16,833 nucleotides of DNA from JBDGRJ01 sp042218065. Lineage in GTDB: Bacteria > Patescibacteriota > Patescibacteriia > Magasanikbacterales > UBA922. Positions 1 through 7,551 of the stretch are shown piece by piece. A program made the translations under genes and the position numbers. The DNA lies in assembly GCA_042218065.1 (NCBI GenBank), contig JBDGRL010000086.1:1-16833 (forward strand), written 5' to 3'. A model generated the notes under the pieces. The model saw only the letters and a list, made by a program, of their open reading frames with translations, searched no databases and had not been told where the DNA came from. Numbering within the stretch: the first letter of the stretch is position 1; every line of letters begins with the position of its first letter.

Positions 1-2
1 AG

Positions 3-776
3 ATAAAGATTTCGAAGCCTTTTAAAACATTTGATTATAGATTTTTCATTCCCTTGGGTTTGGGGATAATATCTGCGGCGTTTCTTATGGCGGATATGCT
101 TCATTTTGCACTGGTGGAGTTTAGAGCGCAAACTTACGCATTCTTTTTTGGTCTGATTTTGGCTTCAGCGATATTTGTGTTTAAACAGCATTTAGGCAAA
201 AATGATTCTTACAATAGATTAAATATACTAGGTATAGTTTTATCGGGTGCACTCTTTGCTTTTTTATTTGTAGGCTTAGACCCCTTATCTTCTAGTAGTT
301 CACTTCTTGTATTATTCTTATCAGCGGTTGTGGCAATCTCAGCAATGCTTCTCCCGGGCATATCAGGCTCATTTATACTTTTACTCTTGGGACAATATGA
401 ATATGTGTTAAATATTATAAAAGAAGTGCCCAGTGCAATTCTTATGGTTATTCGCGGAGACAAGGGTTCGTTGGTCGAAGTTGTGCAAGCATTAAATCTT
501 GTTGAACTTTCTGTATTTGTCGGTGGTGCTGTCGTGGGTTTGCTGCTTTTTTCTAAGATTATAGGTTATCTGCTCGAACATAGAGAAAACGCTACTATGG
601 CTTTCCTCATCGGGCTTATGCTGGGGGCATTGAGGAAACCATACGAAGAGATGATTCAAGCTAATCTTTCTTCCACTGAAGTTATTGTATCGGTAGTACT
701 ATCAGTGCTGGCAGGTTTCTTCTTTGTTTTGGTGTTGGAGAAAATTACTGGTCACAGTTTGGTATCTAGTGAGTAG
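3..776 (+). CDS. DUF368 (PopT-type) membrane protein, 5' truncated
   Basis: The frame is open from the first bases of the window, so the true start lies upstream. The TTG at 54 is unlikely to be the start because the preceding residues (FKTFDYRFFIPLG) continue the family pattern. The protein is very hydrophobic, with about six or seven membrane segments. It carries the DUF368 signature LLPGISGSFILLLLGQYEYV near the middle and a repeat-like AFLIGLMLGALR later, matching the earlier AFFFGLILASA. Members of this family were shown in 2023 to be undecaprenyl-phosphate translocases (PopT) that recycle the lipid carrier for wall and surface polymers across the inner membrane. Applying that function here is inference from family. 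It ends with TAG. The next gene is 186 nt away, so it probably ends its own transcript. Confidence 0.88.
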   Translation: MKISKPFKTFDYRFFIPLGLGIISAAFLMADMLHFALVEFRAQTYAFFFGLILASAIFVFKQHLGKNDSYNRLNILGIVLSGALFAFLFVGLDPLSSSSSLLVLFLSAVVAISAMLLPGISGSFILLLLGQYEYVLNIIKEVPSAILMVIRGDKGSLVEVVQALNLVELSVFVGGAVVGLLLFSKIIGYLLEHRENATMAFLIGLMLGALRKPYEEMIQANLSSTEVIVSVVLSVLAGFFFVLVLEKITGHSLVSSE

Positions 777-794
777 CTTTCTATACACATTCAG

Positions 795-861
795 AGGGTG
801 TAAAACACCTTCCTAGCCGAAGCCTTCAGCTTGTCTTACCAGCGAGGCTCGGAAGGTGTTT
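795..861 (+). repeat. Nested inverted repeats downstream of the DUF368 gene
   Basis: The arm at 803-818 (AAACACCTTCC, T, AGCC) pairs with 846-861 (GGCT, C, GGAAGGTGTTT). This gives 11 plus 4 base pairs with one mismatch and a 27-nt loop. A second, mutually exclusive hairpin pairs AGGGTGT (795-801) with ACACCTT (805-811) across AAA. The structure could terminate the upstream transcript, but it lacks a proper U tract on either strand. Its three competing segments also resemble an attenuator. The function is not established. Confidence 0.55.
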
Positions 862-927
862 GAAACCGGGTTTAGAAATAGTATTTCAATGACCTCAATT
901 TAGCACTTTAATTATCAGCCAAACTCC

Positions 928-933
928 TATAAA
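928..933 (+). promoter_or_regulatory. Possible -10 box for the UPF0182 operon
   Basis: TATAAA lies 29 nt before the ATG at 963, implying a leader of roughly 20-25 nt. That fits the other short leaders in this window. No convincing -35 hexamer is present at normal spacing, so this is tentative. Confidence 0.35.
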
Positions 934-962
934 CTAACACTACAATTCCTAATAAATATCAA

Positions 963-3835
963 ATGAAAAAATACGGGCTGCTAAATACAGCGGTGGTAAT
1001 TCTCCTGGTAATCTTGTTTTTCTCACCAGCGGTTATCCTGTACACCGATTACTTATGGTTCACCTCACTTGGATATACATCTCTTTTTCGTACTGTATTG
1101 CTTTCCAAGCTGGGATTGTTTGCAGTAGGGACTGTCGTTAGTTTTATTTTTATTTATCTCAACTATATTTGGATCAAGAAAGTTACAAATCGATCCGAGA
1201 CTCCAAACTTAATTTATTTGGTTATTGCTGGTTTGTCTGTGTTTTTAGGACTGCAGGTCTGGAATAGCTGGGAGTTGGTGTTGCGATTTATTTATCAAGT
1301 TCCGTTCGGTATTTCTGAGCCGCTTACCTCTACATCCGTGAGCTTCTTTGTTTATAGCATACCCTTTTTCAATTTTCTGCTGGGTTTTGCTACTAGTTTA
1401 CTTATTCTCACCGCTCTGTTTTGTTTGGGGATTTATGCACTTCGGTTTGGCACCGGCAAGAAGAGTCAATTTAAACAGACGCTGATCGATATGATGCGAG
1501 CTGACAGACGTCGGTCTAACTTTGCTGCTGACAGTTTCGTAAAAGGGCTCAAGAAAAAGGCTTACAGACACTTGTCATTTTTGGGTGCATTATTTTTGTT
1601 TACTATTGCCGGTAAGATATTTTTGAGTAGATATGATTTGTTTTTGACCTCAGGTAGTGCTGTTTTTGGAGTGGGTTTTGCTGATGCTAATGTTTTGCTT
1701 CCCGTATTATTAGCTTTGTCTGCAGTTGCAGCTATTGCCGGTGTATCTGCACTCTTTATGTCTCTCGGTTACCAGAAGAAATTCTTGGTCTGGTCGGGTT
1801 CTGTTTTTGTCGGGGTTGCGGTTATAGGGTTGTTGGCTAACTCTGCGGTCCAATCTTATGTAGTAGAGCCTGATGAGTACAACAAAGAAAAACAATACCT
1901 AAACCATCAGATCGAGATGACCAGAAAAGGGTTTGCACTAGAAAAGATAAATGAGAAGCAGTTCGATGTCTCAAAAAAGCTGACCAAAGAAGAGATAGAA
2001 CAAAATAAGGAAACTATAGATAATCTTCGTCTGTGGGATTATCGTCCTTTAAGGCGAACTTATAGCCAACTGCAAATTTTTAGGACTTACTATCAGTTTA
2101 ATGATGTTGATACAGATCGTTATGACTTAAATGGAAGTACTAAGCAAGTGATGTTGTCAGCACGAGAGCTTGATCTGGATTCATTGCCGGAAAAATCCCA
2201 GACCTGGGTAAATAGACATCTGGTATATACTCACGGTTTCGGACTTGCCATGTCACCGGTCAGCAAAGTAACTGAGGAAGGTTTTCCGGAGTTTTATGTC
2301 AAAGATATACCGCCGAAAATTAGCAAGGAAGGTATAAAAGTTCCTCAGCCGAGAATCTACTACGGAGAAAGCACCCAGGATTATGCGATTGTAAATACCG
2401 AAACAGACGAGCTCGATTATCCGGCAGGTAACAGTAATGAGTATAATAATTATAAAGCAGAGGGCGGTGTGCAGATAGATTCCTTATTGAAGAGAATACT
2501 TTTTGCTTATCGGTTTGCGTCCCCGCAGATTCTATTTTCCGGGTCAATTACTCCACAGAGCCGGATTCAGTTTACTCGTACGATTCAAGAGAGAGTGAGA
2601 AAAGTAGCTCCGTTCTTGAAGTTTGATGACGATCCCTACCTTGTTGCCGCAGATGACGGCTTGTACTGGATGTATGATGCTTATACCACCAGCTCTAGAT
2701 TCCCATATTCTGAGCATGTCTACCACAACGGCGATAAGATTAATTATATGCGAAACTCAGTCAAGATAGCTATAAATGCATATACCGGCAATATGAACTT
2801 CTATGTAGCGAATAAGGATGACCCTTTGGTCCAGACTTATTCTAATATCTTTCCGAACCTCTTCCAGCCAATGAGTAAGATGGATCAGTCATTGAAGAAT
2901 CATATACGATATCCGGAAGACTACTTCAAGATTCAGACAAGATCCTATTTTGACTATCATATGACGGATCCGAGAGTATTCTACAACAAAGAGGATAAAT
3001 GGCAGGCACCGAACGAGAAGCTTAGGGGGCGTACTGCAGAGGTTGAGCCGTATTATGTGATGATGAAAATGCCCGGAGAAAAAGAAGCTGAGTACATGCT
3101 AGTACAACCATTCAAACCGAAAGCGAGAGAGAACATGATCGGCTGGGTAGGAGCTAGGTCTGATACTCCAAACTATGGTGAGATGAGAGCATATAAGTTC
3201 TCAAAACAAAAGCTGATCTATGGTCCATCTCAGATTGAATCTCGTATAGATCAAGATACTGAGATATCGCAGAAGATGACATTGTGGTCCCAACAAGGGT
3301 CGTCAGTATTTCGGGGGAATCTGCTTGCNNNNNNNNNNNNNNNNNNNNNNNNNNNNNNNNNNNNNNNNNNNNNNNNNNNNNNNNNNNNNNNNNNNNNNNN
3401 NNNNNNNNNNNNNNNNNNNNNNNNNNNNAGATGACATTGTGGTCCCAACAAGGGTCGTCAGTATTTCGGGGGAATCTGCTTGCTATTCCGGTTAAAAACA
3501 GTATGATTTACTTTGAGCCGATCTTTCTGCAGTCTTCTTCAAAAGGCTCTCTGCCACAATTGAAGCGGACGATTCTTGCTCAAGGGGATCGGTTGACTAT
3601 GGAAAAAAGTGTAGATGAAGCATTAGAAAAACTATTCAAACCAGCTGAATCAGACTCAAATGAACCAGAAAAACAACCACAGCAAGCTCCTGTGGAAAGA
3701 ATGCCAGCAGAGGATTTAAAAGAGTTGAATGATATATACCAACAAGCAAAGCGAGCGCTAGAACAAGGTAGTCTCAAAAGATATGCAGACCAGATGCAAG
3801 AGTTTGAACGCAAGTTGAATGAAGTCGTTAATTAG
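963..3835 (+). CDS. UPF0182 family membrane protein, interrupted by an assembly gap
   Basis: This is a large integral membrane protein of the UPF0182/COG1615 family, whose function is unknown. The N-terminal third has about seven hydrophobic segments, including the family pattern around DYLWFTSLGYTSLF. A large soluble, probably extracellular domain follows, ending in LWSQQGSSVFRGNLLAIPV and YFEPIFLQS, both typical of the family. A run of N at 3329-3428 breaks the frame. The 55 nt before it (3274-3328) recur exactly after it (3429-3483). Deleting 3329-3483 joins both halves in frame, giving 905 residues, a normal family length. The gene is therefore very likely intact. The C-terminal tail is an acidic, Gln/Pro-rich linker followed by a helical segment. 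The start at 963 lacks a Shine-Dalgarno sequence. The stop is TAG, and the next gene follows after 5 nt. Confidence 0.9.
3274..3483. repeat. Exact 55-nt duplication flanking a 100-N scaffold gap
   Basis: Positions 3274-3328 and 3429-3483 are identical over 55 nt and border exactly 100 N (3329-3428). A 100-N run is a conventional unknown-size gap. A 55-nt identical overlap is what two contigs sharing a k-mer end would leave. Collapsing the duplicate restores the coding frame of the UPF0182 gene, so the gap most likely contains no missing sequence. Confidence 0.9.
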
Positions 3836-3840
3836 GCCAA

Positions 3841-4284
3841 ATGTTAAATCGGATAGATAATTTAATAATTCACACCTCAAAAAAGATAGCGACTCCTATG
3901 GCTAGGTTTGTGATCTTTATCATTTTCTTTTGGTTCGGAATCTTGAAGCCATTGGGTATGAGCCCGGCTGATCCTCTGGTAGCGGCATTGCTGGAGCAGA
4001 CTCTACCATCAGTTTCTTTTGCTACTTTCTCTTTTTACTTTGGGTTTTTGGAGATGTTTATTGGTGTATCTTTCTTGATTCCTGGTTTTGAGCGGGAAGC
4101 GATCGGTCTGTTGCTTTTGCATATGCTTACGACTTTAGCTCCATTATTTTTATTACCCGAAATAGTCTGGCAACAGTCAATGGTACCGACTCTGGAGGGG
4201 CAGTATATTTTGAAAAATTTGGCTTTTATCACCCTCGCGATCGTAGTAGCTGCGCATGTGAAAAAAGAGAAGGGTCGAGAGTAG
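3841..4284 (+). CDS. DoxX/DUF417-like small membrane protein
   Basis: This 147-residue protein has four predicted membrane segments (about residues 21-40, 58-80, 86-108 and 124-143) and a basic C-terminal tail, KKEKGRE. The layout resembles DoxX-like and DUF417/YkgB-like quinone- or stress-associated membrane proteins: a first helix ending in W-F-G-x-x-K, a Phe-Gly-x-x-E motif in helix two, and a late LEGQYILKNLAF segment before the last helix. The assignment rests on recalled family pattern, and the biochemical role is unclear. It starts 5 nt after the UPF0182 stop, so the two are almost certainly co-transcribed. It ends with TAG. A promoter for a separate gene follows directly. Confidence 0.6.
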   Translation: MLNRIDNLIIHTSKKIATPMARFVIFIIFFWFGILKPLGMSPADPLVAALLEQTLPSVSFATFSFYFGFLEMFIGVSFLIPGFEREAIGLLLLHMLTTLAPLFLLPEIVWQQSMVPTLEGQYILKNLAFITLAIVVAAHVKKEKGRE

Positions 4285-4301
4285 GAAAATAAAAATTTAG
4301 C

Positions 4302-4330
4302 TTGACATAGCAGTAAATTTGTGTTAAACT
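4302..4330 (+). promoter_or_regulatory. Sigma70-type promoter of the lipoprotein gene
   Basis: TTGACA (4302-4307) matches the -35 consensus exactly. It is followed by a 17-nt spacer and TAAACT (4325-4330), which matches the -10 consensus at four of six positions. Transcription would start near 4337 and leave a leader of about 140 nt, much longer than any other inferred leader here. Confidence 0.7.
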
Positions 4331-4448
4331 GATCTGATTCGAAATTTATCTATTTCGGATCGGTTTTGCTCATTACATATGTCTCGGGTAGCAGTATGGG
4401 GATTTGGTCTCTACACTGCTACTCGAGGCGCCACACTTGATTGTGTGG
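4326..4448 (+). promoter_or_regulatory. Structured 5' leader with three stem-loops
   Basis: Three consecutive hairpins lie between promoter and start codon. Stem A pairs GATTCGAAAT (4336-4345) with ATTTCGGATC (4352-4361) around a 6-nt loop. It can alternatively extend as AAACTGATC (4326-4334) with GATCGGTTT (4358-4366), followed by one more T, which could terminate the upstream operon. Stem B pairs CTCGGGTAGCAGT (4383-4395) with ACTGCTACTCGAG (4415-4427): 13 pairs with one G-U, extendable to 15, and a 19-nt loop. Stem C pairs CCACAC (4431-4436) with GTGTGG (4443-4448). The leader may stabilise the message or act as a cis-regulator. I recognise no known riboswitch class in it. Confidence 0.6.
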
Positions 4449-4468
4449 TTTAATCACTCAGACTCGAC

Positions 4469-4473
4469 GGAGG
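4469..4473 (+). promoter_or_regulatory. Strong Shine-Dalgarno GGAGG fixing the lipoprotein start
   Basis: GGAGG sits 6 nt before the ATG at 4480. This selects 4480 over the in-frame ATG-less extension beginning at 4441. It is the only clear Shine-Dalgarno sequence in front of any gene in the window. Confidence 0.85.
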
Positions 4474-4479
4474 TTTGAG

Positions 4480-5088
4480 ATGAAATACAAAATCCTGTTG
4501 ATGGTTGTTTCGATCTTTGCTCTTATTGGTTGCGGGAATATAAGCACGTCAAAGAAATGGAATTTCGAAGAGCAGTCCAGCGAAAATAACTCAGAAGAAA
4601 AGAAAAAGGATTACGATCTGAACCCAGAAAGGATCCCAGAGAAAAACGCAAGGAAGGTTGAGAATACCGAGCTTGCTGAAGGTTACAGTCTCTGGATCAA
4701 GTGGAACTTTGGCAATGAAAAGCATCGTCTCCCAAAAAAGGGCAGCTTTAAGTTCCGTTTCATTTGCTACTACGAAGATGGCACTCCTGAAGGAACTGGA
4801 TGGTGGAAAAAAGTCAGTATAGACAAGAACCAGGGCATCGTGTTTTTTGGCGGTAATGGGACATTAATCAATGACCCCGAATTAGATGTGCACAAAGGAT
4901 GCGCTTTAGAGATTCTAAGTTTTTCTAATAAGAAGTGGGAAGCAGTCCGGGGAAAGAATGACCATGTTGGTGAGCTAAGATACAAATTTGATGACTGGGA
5001 AGAGGGAGAAAAAAGAAAGATTTACACTGCCCAGACGATCCGTAAGTCAAAGTACGGATGGGTGTGGTGGTTGGAACCAAGGAAATGA
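4480..5088 (+). CDS. Predicted lipoprotein of unknown function
   Basis: The protein has 202 residues. Its N-terminus MKYKILLMVVSIFALIGCGN is a lipoprotein signal peptide: two early lysines, a hydrophobic core, and the lipobox LIGC with the modifiable Cys at residue 18. A charged linker rich in Glu, Lys, Ser and Asn follows (about residues 22-60). The globular domain is rich in aromatics and probably mostly beta. Notable patches are the WIKWNFGN region, GTGWWKK and a C-terminal GWVWWLEPRK. I do not recognise the family. The protein is presumably anchored on the outer face of the cytoplasmic membrane. The gene stands alone with its own promoter, a structured leader and a strong Shine-Dalgarno sequence. 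It is the only gene here ending in TGA. These features set it apart and could reflect acquisition or special regulation. Confidence 0.8.
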   Translation: MKYKILLMVVSIFALIGCGNISTSKKWNFEEQSSENNSEEKKKDYDLNPERIPEKNARKVENTELAEGYSLWIKWNFGNEKHRLPKKGSFKFRFICYYEDGTPEGTGWWKKVSIDKNQGIVFFGGNGTLINDPELDVHKGCALEILSFSNKKWEAVRGKNDHVGELRYKFDDWEEGEKRKIYTAQTIRKSKYGWVWWLEPRK

Positions 5089-5131
5089 ATTTGGTCTGAG
5101 TCATTGCATATTGAATGGAGGGTAAAAAACT

Positions 5132-5157
5132 GGCAAGGAAGCTTGTTCTTCCTTGCC
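5132..5157. terminator. Perfect 10-bp stem-loop after the lipoprotein gene
   Basis: GGCAAGGAAG (5132-5141) pairs perfectly with CTTCCTTGCC (5148-5157) around a 6-nt loop, 43 nt after the TGA stop. No U tract follows, so intrinsic termination is uncertain. It could instead protect the mRNA 3' end. Confidence 0.5.
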
Positions 5158-5199
5158 GCACCAATTATCATTTTAGTCTCTAAAATGATTGAGGTGTGC
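5158..5199. terminator. Second stem-loop after the lipoprotein gene
   Basis: ATCATTTTAG (5167-5176) pairs perfectly with CTAAAATGAT (5180-5189) around a 3-nt loop. An outer pairing of CACC (5159-5162) with GGTG (5193-5196) can clamp it. It begins 9 nt after the previous hairpin, and a T-rich stretch follows only about 10 nt later. A terminator or mRNA-stability role is plausible but unproven. Confidence 0.45.
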
Positions 5200-5217
5200 T
5201 GGATTTTCTTCATTGAT

Positions 5218-5228
5218 TGTTATAAAAT
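5218..5228 (+). promoter_or_regulatory. Extended -10 promoter of the metG operon
   Basis: TGT followed directly by TATAAA (5221-5226), continuing AAAT-rich, forms an extended -10 element. The -35 is poor. Transcription would start around 5233, leaving a leader of about 26 nt before metG. Confidence 0.55.
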
Positions 5229-5258
5229 AGAGTTGCTTTAATAGTTGAATAAATACAA

Positions 5259-6770
5259 ATGTCAAAACCATTCTATATAAGTACCACCATACCGTATGTA
5301 AACGGTGATCCGCATCTTGGACATGCCCTAGAATACATCCAAGCCGATGCTGTAGCTAGATATCAGCGTCTGTTGGGTAAAGATGTGTTTTATCTTTCCG
5401 GAACCGATGAGAATGCGCTTAAAAACGTCCGAGCGGCACAGCAGGCGGGAGAGGATATAGAGAGCTTTATCGAGCGCAATGCAGATGAGTTTGAGAAATT
5501 TGAAGATCTACTGAATTTATCTCTGGATGATTTTATAAACACCACTGAAGATCGTCACTTCAAGGGGGCACAAAAGCTCTGGTGCATGTGTGAAGACGAT
5601 ATCTATAGAAAAGAATACGAAGGCCTTTATTGTGTAGGTTGTGAGCGATTTTACAAAGAGGATGAGCTGGAAGATGGTAAGTGTCCGGATCATAAAGTAG
5701 ATCCGGAAGAGGTGCAAGAAGAAAACTACTTTTTTAATATTACAAAATACCAAGACGAGCTTAGAGAACTTTTGGAGAGCTCAGAAGTAGAAGTATTTCC
5801 CGAATACAGAAAAAACGAAGCCCTGCAGTTTATTGAAAATCTAGAAGACTTCAGTATCTCGAGAACCATGGAGCGTGCTGAAGGCTGGGGTGTGCCGGTG
5901 CCTGGGGATGACACACAGGTGATGTACGTTTGGTTCGATGCCCTCTCCAACTACATTAACGCCCTAGGTTTTGCTGAAGACTCAGAGATGTTTGAAAAAT
6001 ACTGGACTCAAGGAGAAAACAGAGAAGTGGTACATTTTTTAGGTAAAGATGTAAGCAGATTCCACTTGGTTTATTGGCTGGGAATGCTTATCTCTGCCGG
6101 TTTGCCTTTGCCGACAGAGGAGTATGTGCACGGCTTTATCTCTATCGACGGCGAGCCGATGAGTAAAAGCAGAGGTATATTTATAGATCCGTTTGAGTTG
6201 GTCGATGATTACGGTGTTGATCCGGTCCGATTCTATATGCTTGGAGCAATTCCTGCTCATGAAGACGGTGACTTTACCTACGATCGGTTTGAAGATTATT
6301 ATAATGCTCATCTGGCAAATGGAGTTGGAAACCTTACTTCCAGAATTCTGTCGATGGTTGAAAATTATAATGATAGTAAAGTTCCTGCTGAAGCTAGTAC
6401 TGATTTAGAAGTAGATAAGTTTTGGCAAAAATATCATAATAATTTTAGCGAATATAGGTTTGACCAAGTAGTAGAAAATATAAATGATCTAGTAACACAG
6501 GTGGATGGTTTGATTTCAGAAGAAAAAGTTTGGGAGCAGGTTAAAAATGATGAGGGCGTATCTGATAATCTATACGTATATGTAGAGACATTGAGGCATA
6601 TAGCTTTGAGTTTGTTTCCGATAATCCCAGAGGCAGCGAAGGATATTTTGAGTAGGTTGAATATAAACCCAACAGATTTAAATGAATTAAAGACTGAACA
6701 ACAGTGGGGTGGCTTAAAAGAGGGCGATCAGGTTAACAGCGGAGACCCTCTTTTTGAACGTGTAAATTAA
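5259..6770 (+). CDS. metG: Methionyl-tRNA synthetase
   Basis: This enzyme charges tRNA-Met with methionine using ATP in the cytoplasm. The class I signatures are visible: HLGH (residues 19-22) as the HIGH box, MSKS (301-304) as the KMSKS loop, and YVWFDALSNYINALG near 223-237 lining the methionine pocket. A single zinc knuckle is formed by C125-x2-C128 and C142-x2-H145. At 503 residues it is the short form without the C-terminal EMAPII-type tRNA-binding domain. Two oddities stand out. The usual TDEHG motif reads TDENALK (about 49-55), and the first lysine of KMSKS is proline (P300). The second, catalytically important lysine is kept (K303). It heads a tight gene run, with the next start 16 nt away. 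No Shine-Dalgarno precedes the ATG. Confidence 0.97.
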   Translation: MSKPFYISTTIPYVNGDPHLGHALEYIQADAVARYQRLLGKDVFYLSGTDENALKNVRAAQQAGEDIESFIERNADEFEKFEDLLNLSLDDFINTTEDRHFKGAQKLWCMCEDDIYRKEYEGLYCVGCERFYKEDELEDGKCPDHKVDPEEVQEENYFFNITKYQDELRELLESSEVEVFPEYRKNEALQFIENLEDFSISRTMERAEGWGVPVPGDDTQVMYVWFDALSNYINALGFAEDSEMFEKYWTQGENREVVHFLGKDVSRFHLVYWLGMLISAGLPLPTEEYVHGFISIDGEPMSKSRGIFIDPFELVDDYGVDPVRFYMLGAIPAHEDGDFTYDRFEDYYNAHLANGVGNLTSRILSMVENYNDSKVPAEASTDLEVDKFWQKYHNNFSEYRFDQVVENINDLVTQVDGLISEEKVWEQVKNDEGVSDNLYVYVETLRHIALSLFPIIPEAAKDILSRLNINPTDLNELKTEQQWGGLKEGDQVNSGDPLFERVN

Positions 6771-6786
6771 TATTAAAATTAAAAAA

Positions 6787-7521
6787 ATGAATACTAGTAA
6801 AGTAAAAAATTATTGGAAAGAAGAGCAAAAACTATGTCAAGAAATTTATGAGAATGGTTTTGCTCGTTATTTACAAGGGTTAAAACAATCTAAAGAAGTT
6901 TTTCAGTCAGATGATAGAGCGATACGTTGTATAGATGAAGGTACTCCGGGCGGAATTCATATTGCTGGCTCAGGTATTTTACTGAGTTTAGAAGAGGCTG
7001 GTAGGATAATATCAGAGATAGAAGAGGTCGATGGCATCTATAGCCATGCTTACTGCGGGGCTGCAGCATTAGAGGCTGAAAATACAGGGTATGACGGAGA
7101 CTCAGACGATCTCGGCAGCAGAGCAGCGAAAGAAATTGCAGCTGAGGTTAACTTGCCTTATTTAGGAGAAATAACTGCTGAGCAAATGCAAAGACCAGCA
7201 GATTTACATACAGCAAGAGCAATTTATTATGACGGCATCGGAGGTTTTGACTGGTCTCAGGTTGAGGGGTTACCAACCGGTTTTATAATCAGTAGAAAAT
7301 ACTTATATTCTGATTATGCCAGAGAAGAGATGGATATTAGTATTGATATTGCATTTGGAGATCTTGGTTTTGGCAACAGATTTGATTCCGATAATCCTTT
7401 GTTGATAGTACTATTGGCTGAGAATAAAGAAGAGTTAGAAATTATGCAACAAGAGGCTAAGGATGTGACAAAAAAGTATAACTCCGATAGAATACAAATA
7501 GAAACGTACGTACAAGCTTAA
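6787..7521 (+). CDS. Unrecognised protein with a beta-carbonic-anhydrase-like metal motif
   Basis: This is a soluble 244-residue protein with no signal peptide or membrane segment. I do not recognise the family with certainty. It shows RCIDEGTPGGIHIAGSG (C48, D50), then SHAYCGAA (H87, C90). The order C-x-D, then A/G-S/N-A/G, then H-x-x-C-G, resembles the zinc site of beta-type carbonic anhydrases, which use Cys, His and Cys with a capping Asp-Arg pair. The match is imperfect. The spacing from Cys to His is about 39 residues, against roughly 55 in typical enzymes, and the Arg two residues after the Asp is missing. A conserved-looking HTARAIYYDGIGGFDW lies near 145-160. It lies between metG and the CvpA gene and is probably co-transcribed with them. 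A divergent zinc enzyme or zinc-binding protein is an inference. Confidence 0.6.
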   Translation: MNTSKVKNYWKEEQKLCQEIYENGFARYLQGLKQSKEVFQSDDRAIRCIDEGTPGGIHIAGSGILLSLEEAGRIISEIEEVDGIYSHAYCGAAALEAENTGYDGDSDDLGSRAAKEIAAEVNLPYLGEITAEQMQRPADLHTARAIYYDGIGGFDWSQVEGLPTGFIISRKYLYSDYAREEMDISIDIAFGDLGFGNRFDSDNPLLIVLLAENKEELEIMQQEAKDVTKKYNSDRIQIETYVQA

Positions 7522-7551
7522 CTGATTATTAAGCTAATAACTCCAGTTCGC

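Noticed and set aside
780..870. A tRNA or small structured RNA gene in the intergenic region
   Set aside because: There is no cloverleaf, no T-loop GTTCRA motif and no CCA-type end. Only the nested inverted repeats are visible.
3274..3483. A CRISPR-like or tandem biological repeat
   Set aside because: There are only two copies, separated by exactly 100 N, and collapse restores a conserved reading frame. Contig overlap is the simpler explanation.
4383..4448. A known riboswitch or T-box in the lipoprotein leader
   Set aside because: No T-box sequence, specifier loop or recognised aptamer consensus was found. Only generic hairpins can be supported.
5089..5240. Open frame of 50 codons continuing past the TGA stop of the lipoprotein gene, rich in hydrophobic residues
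   Set aside because: It runs through two perfect hairpins and the metG promoter, which explain the sequence as noncoding. No known readthrough signal is present, and a stretch of this length can be open by chance.
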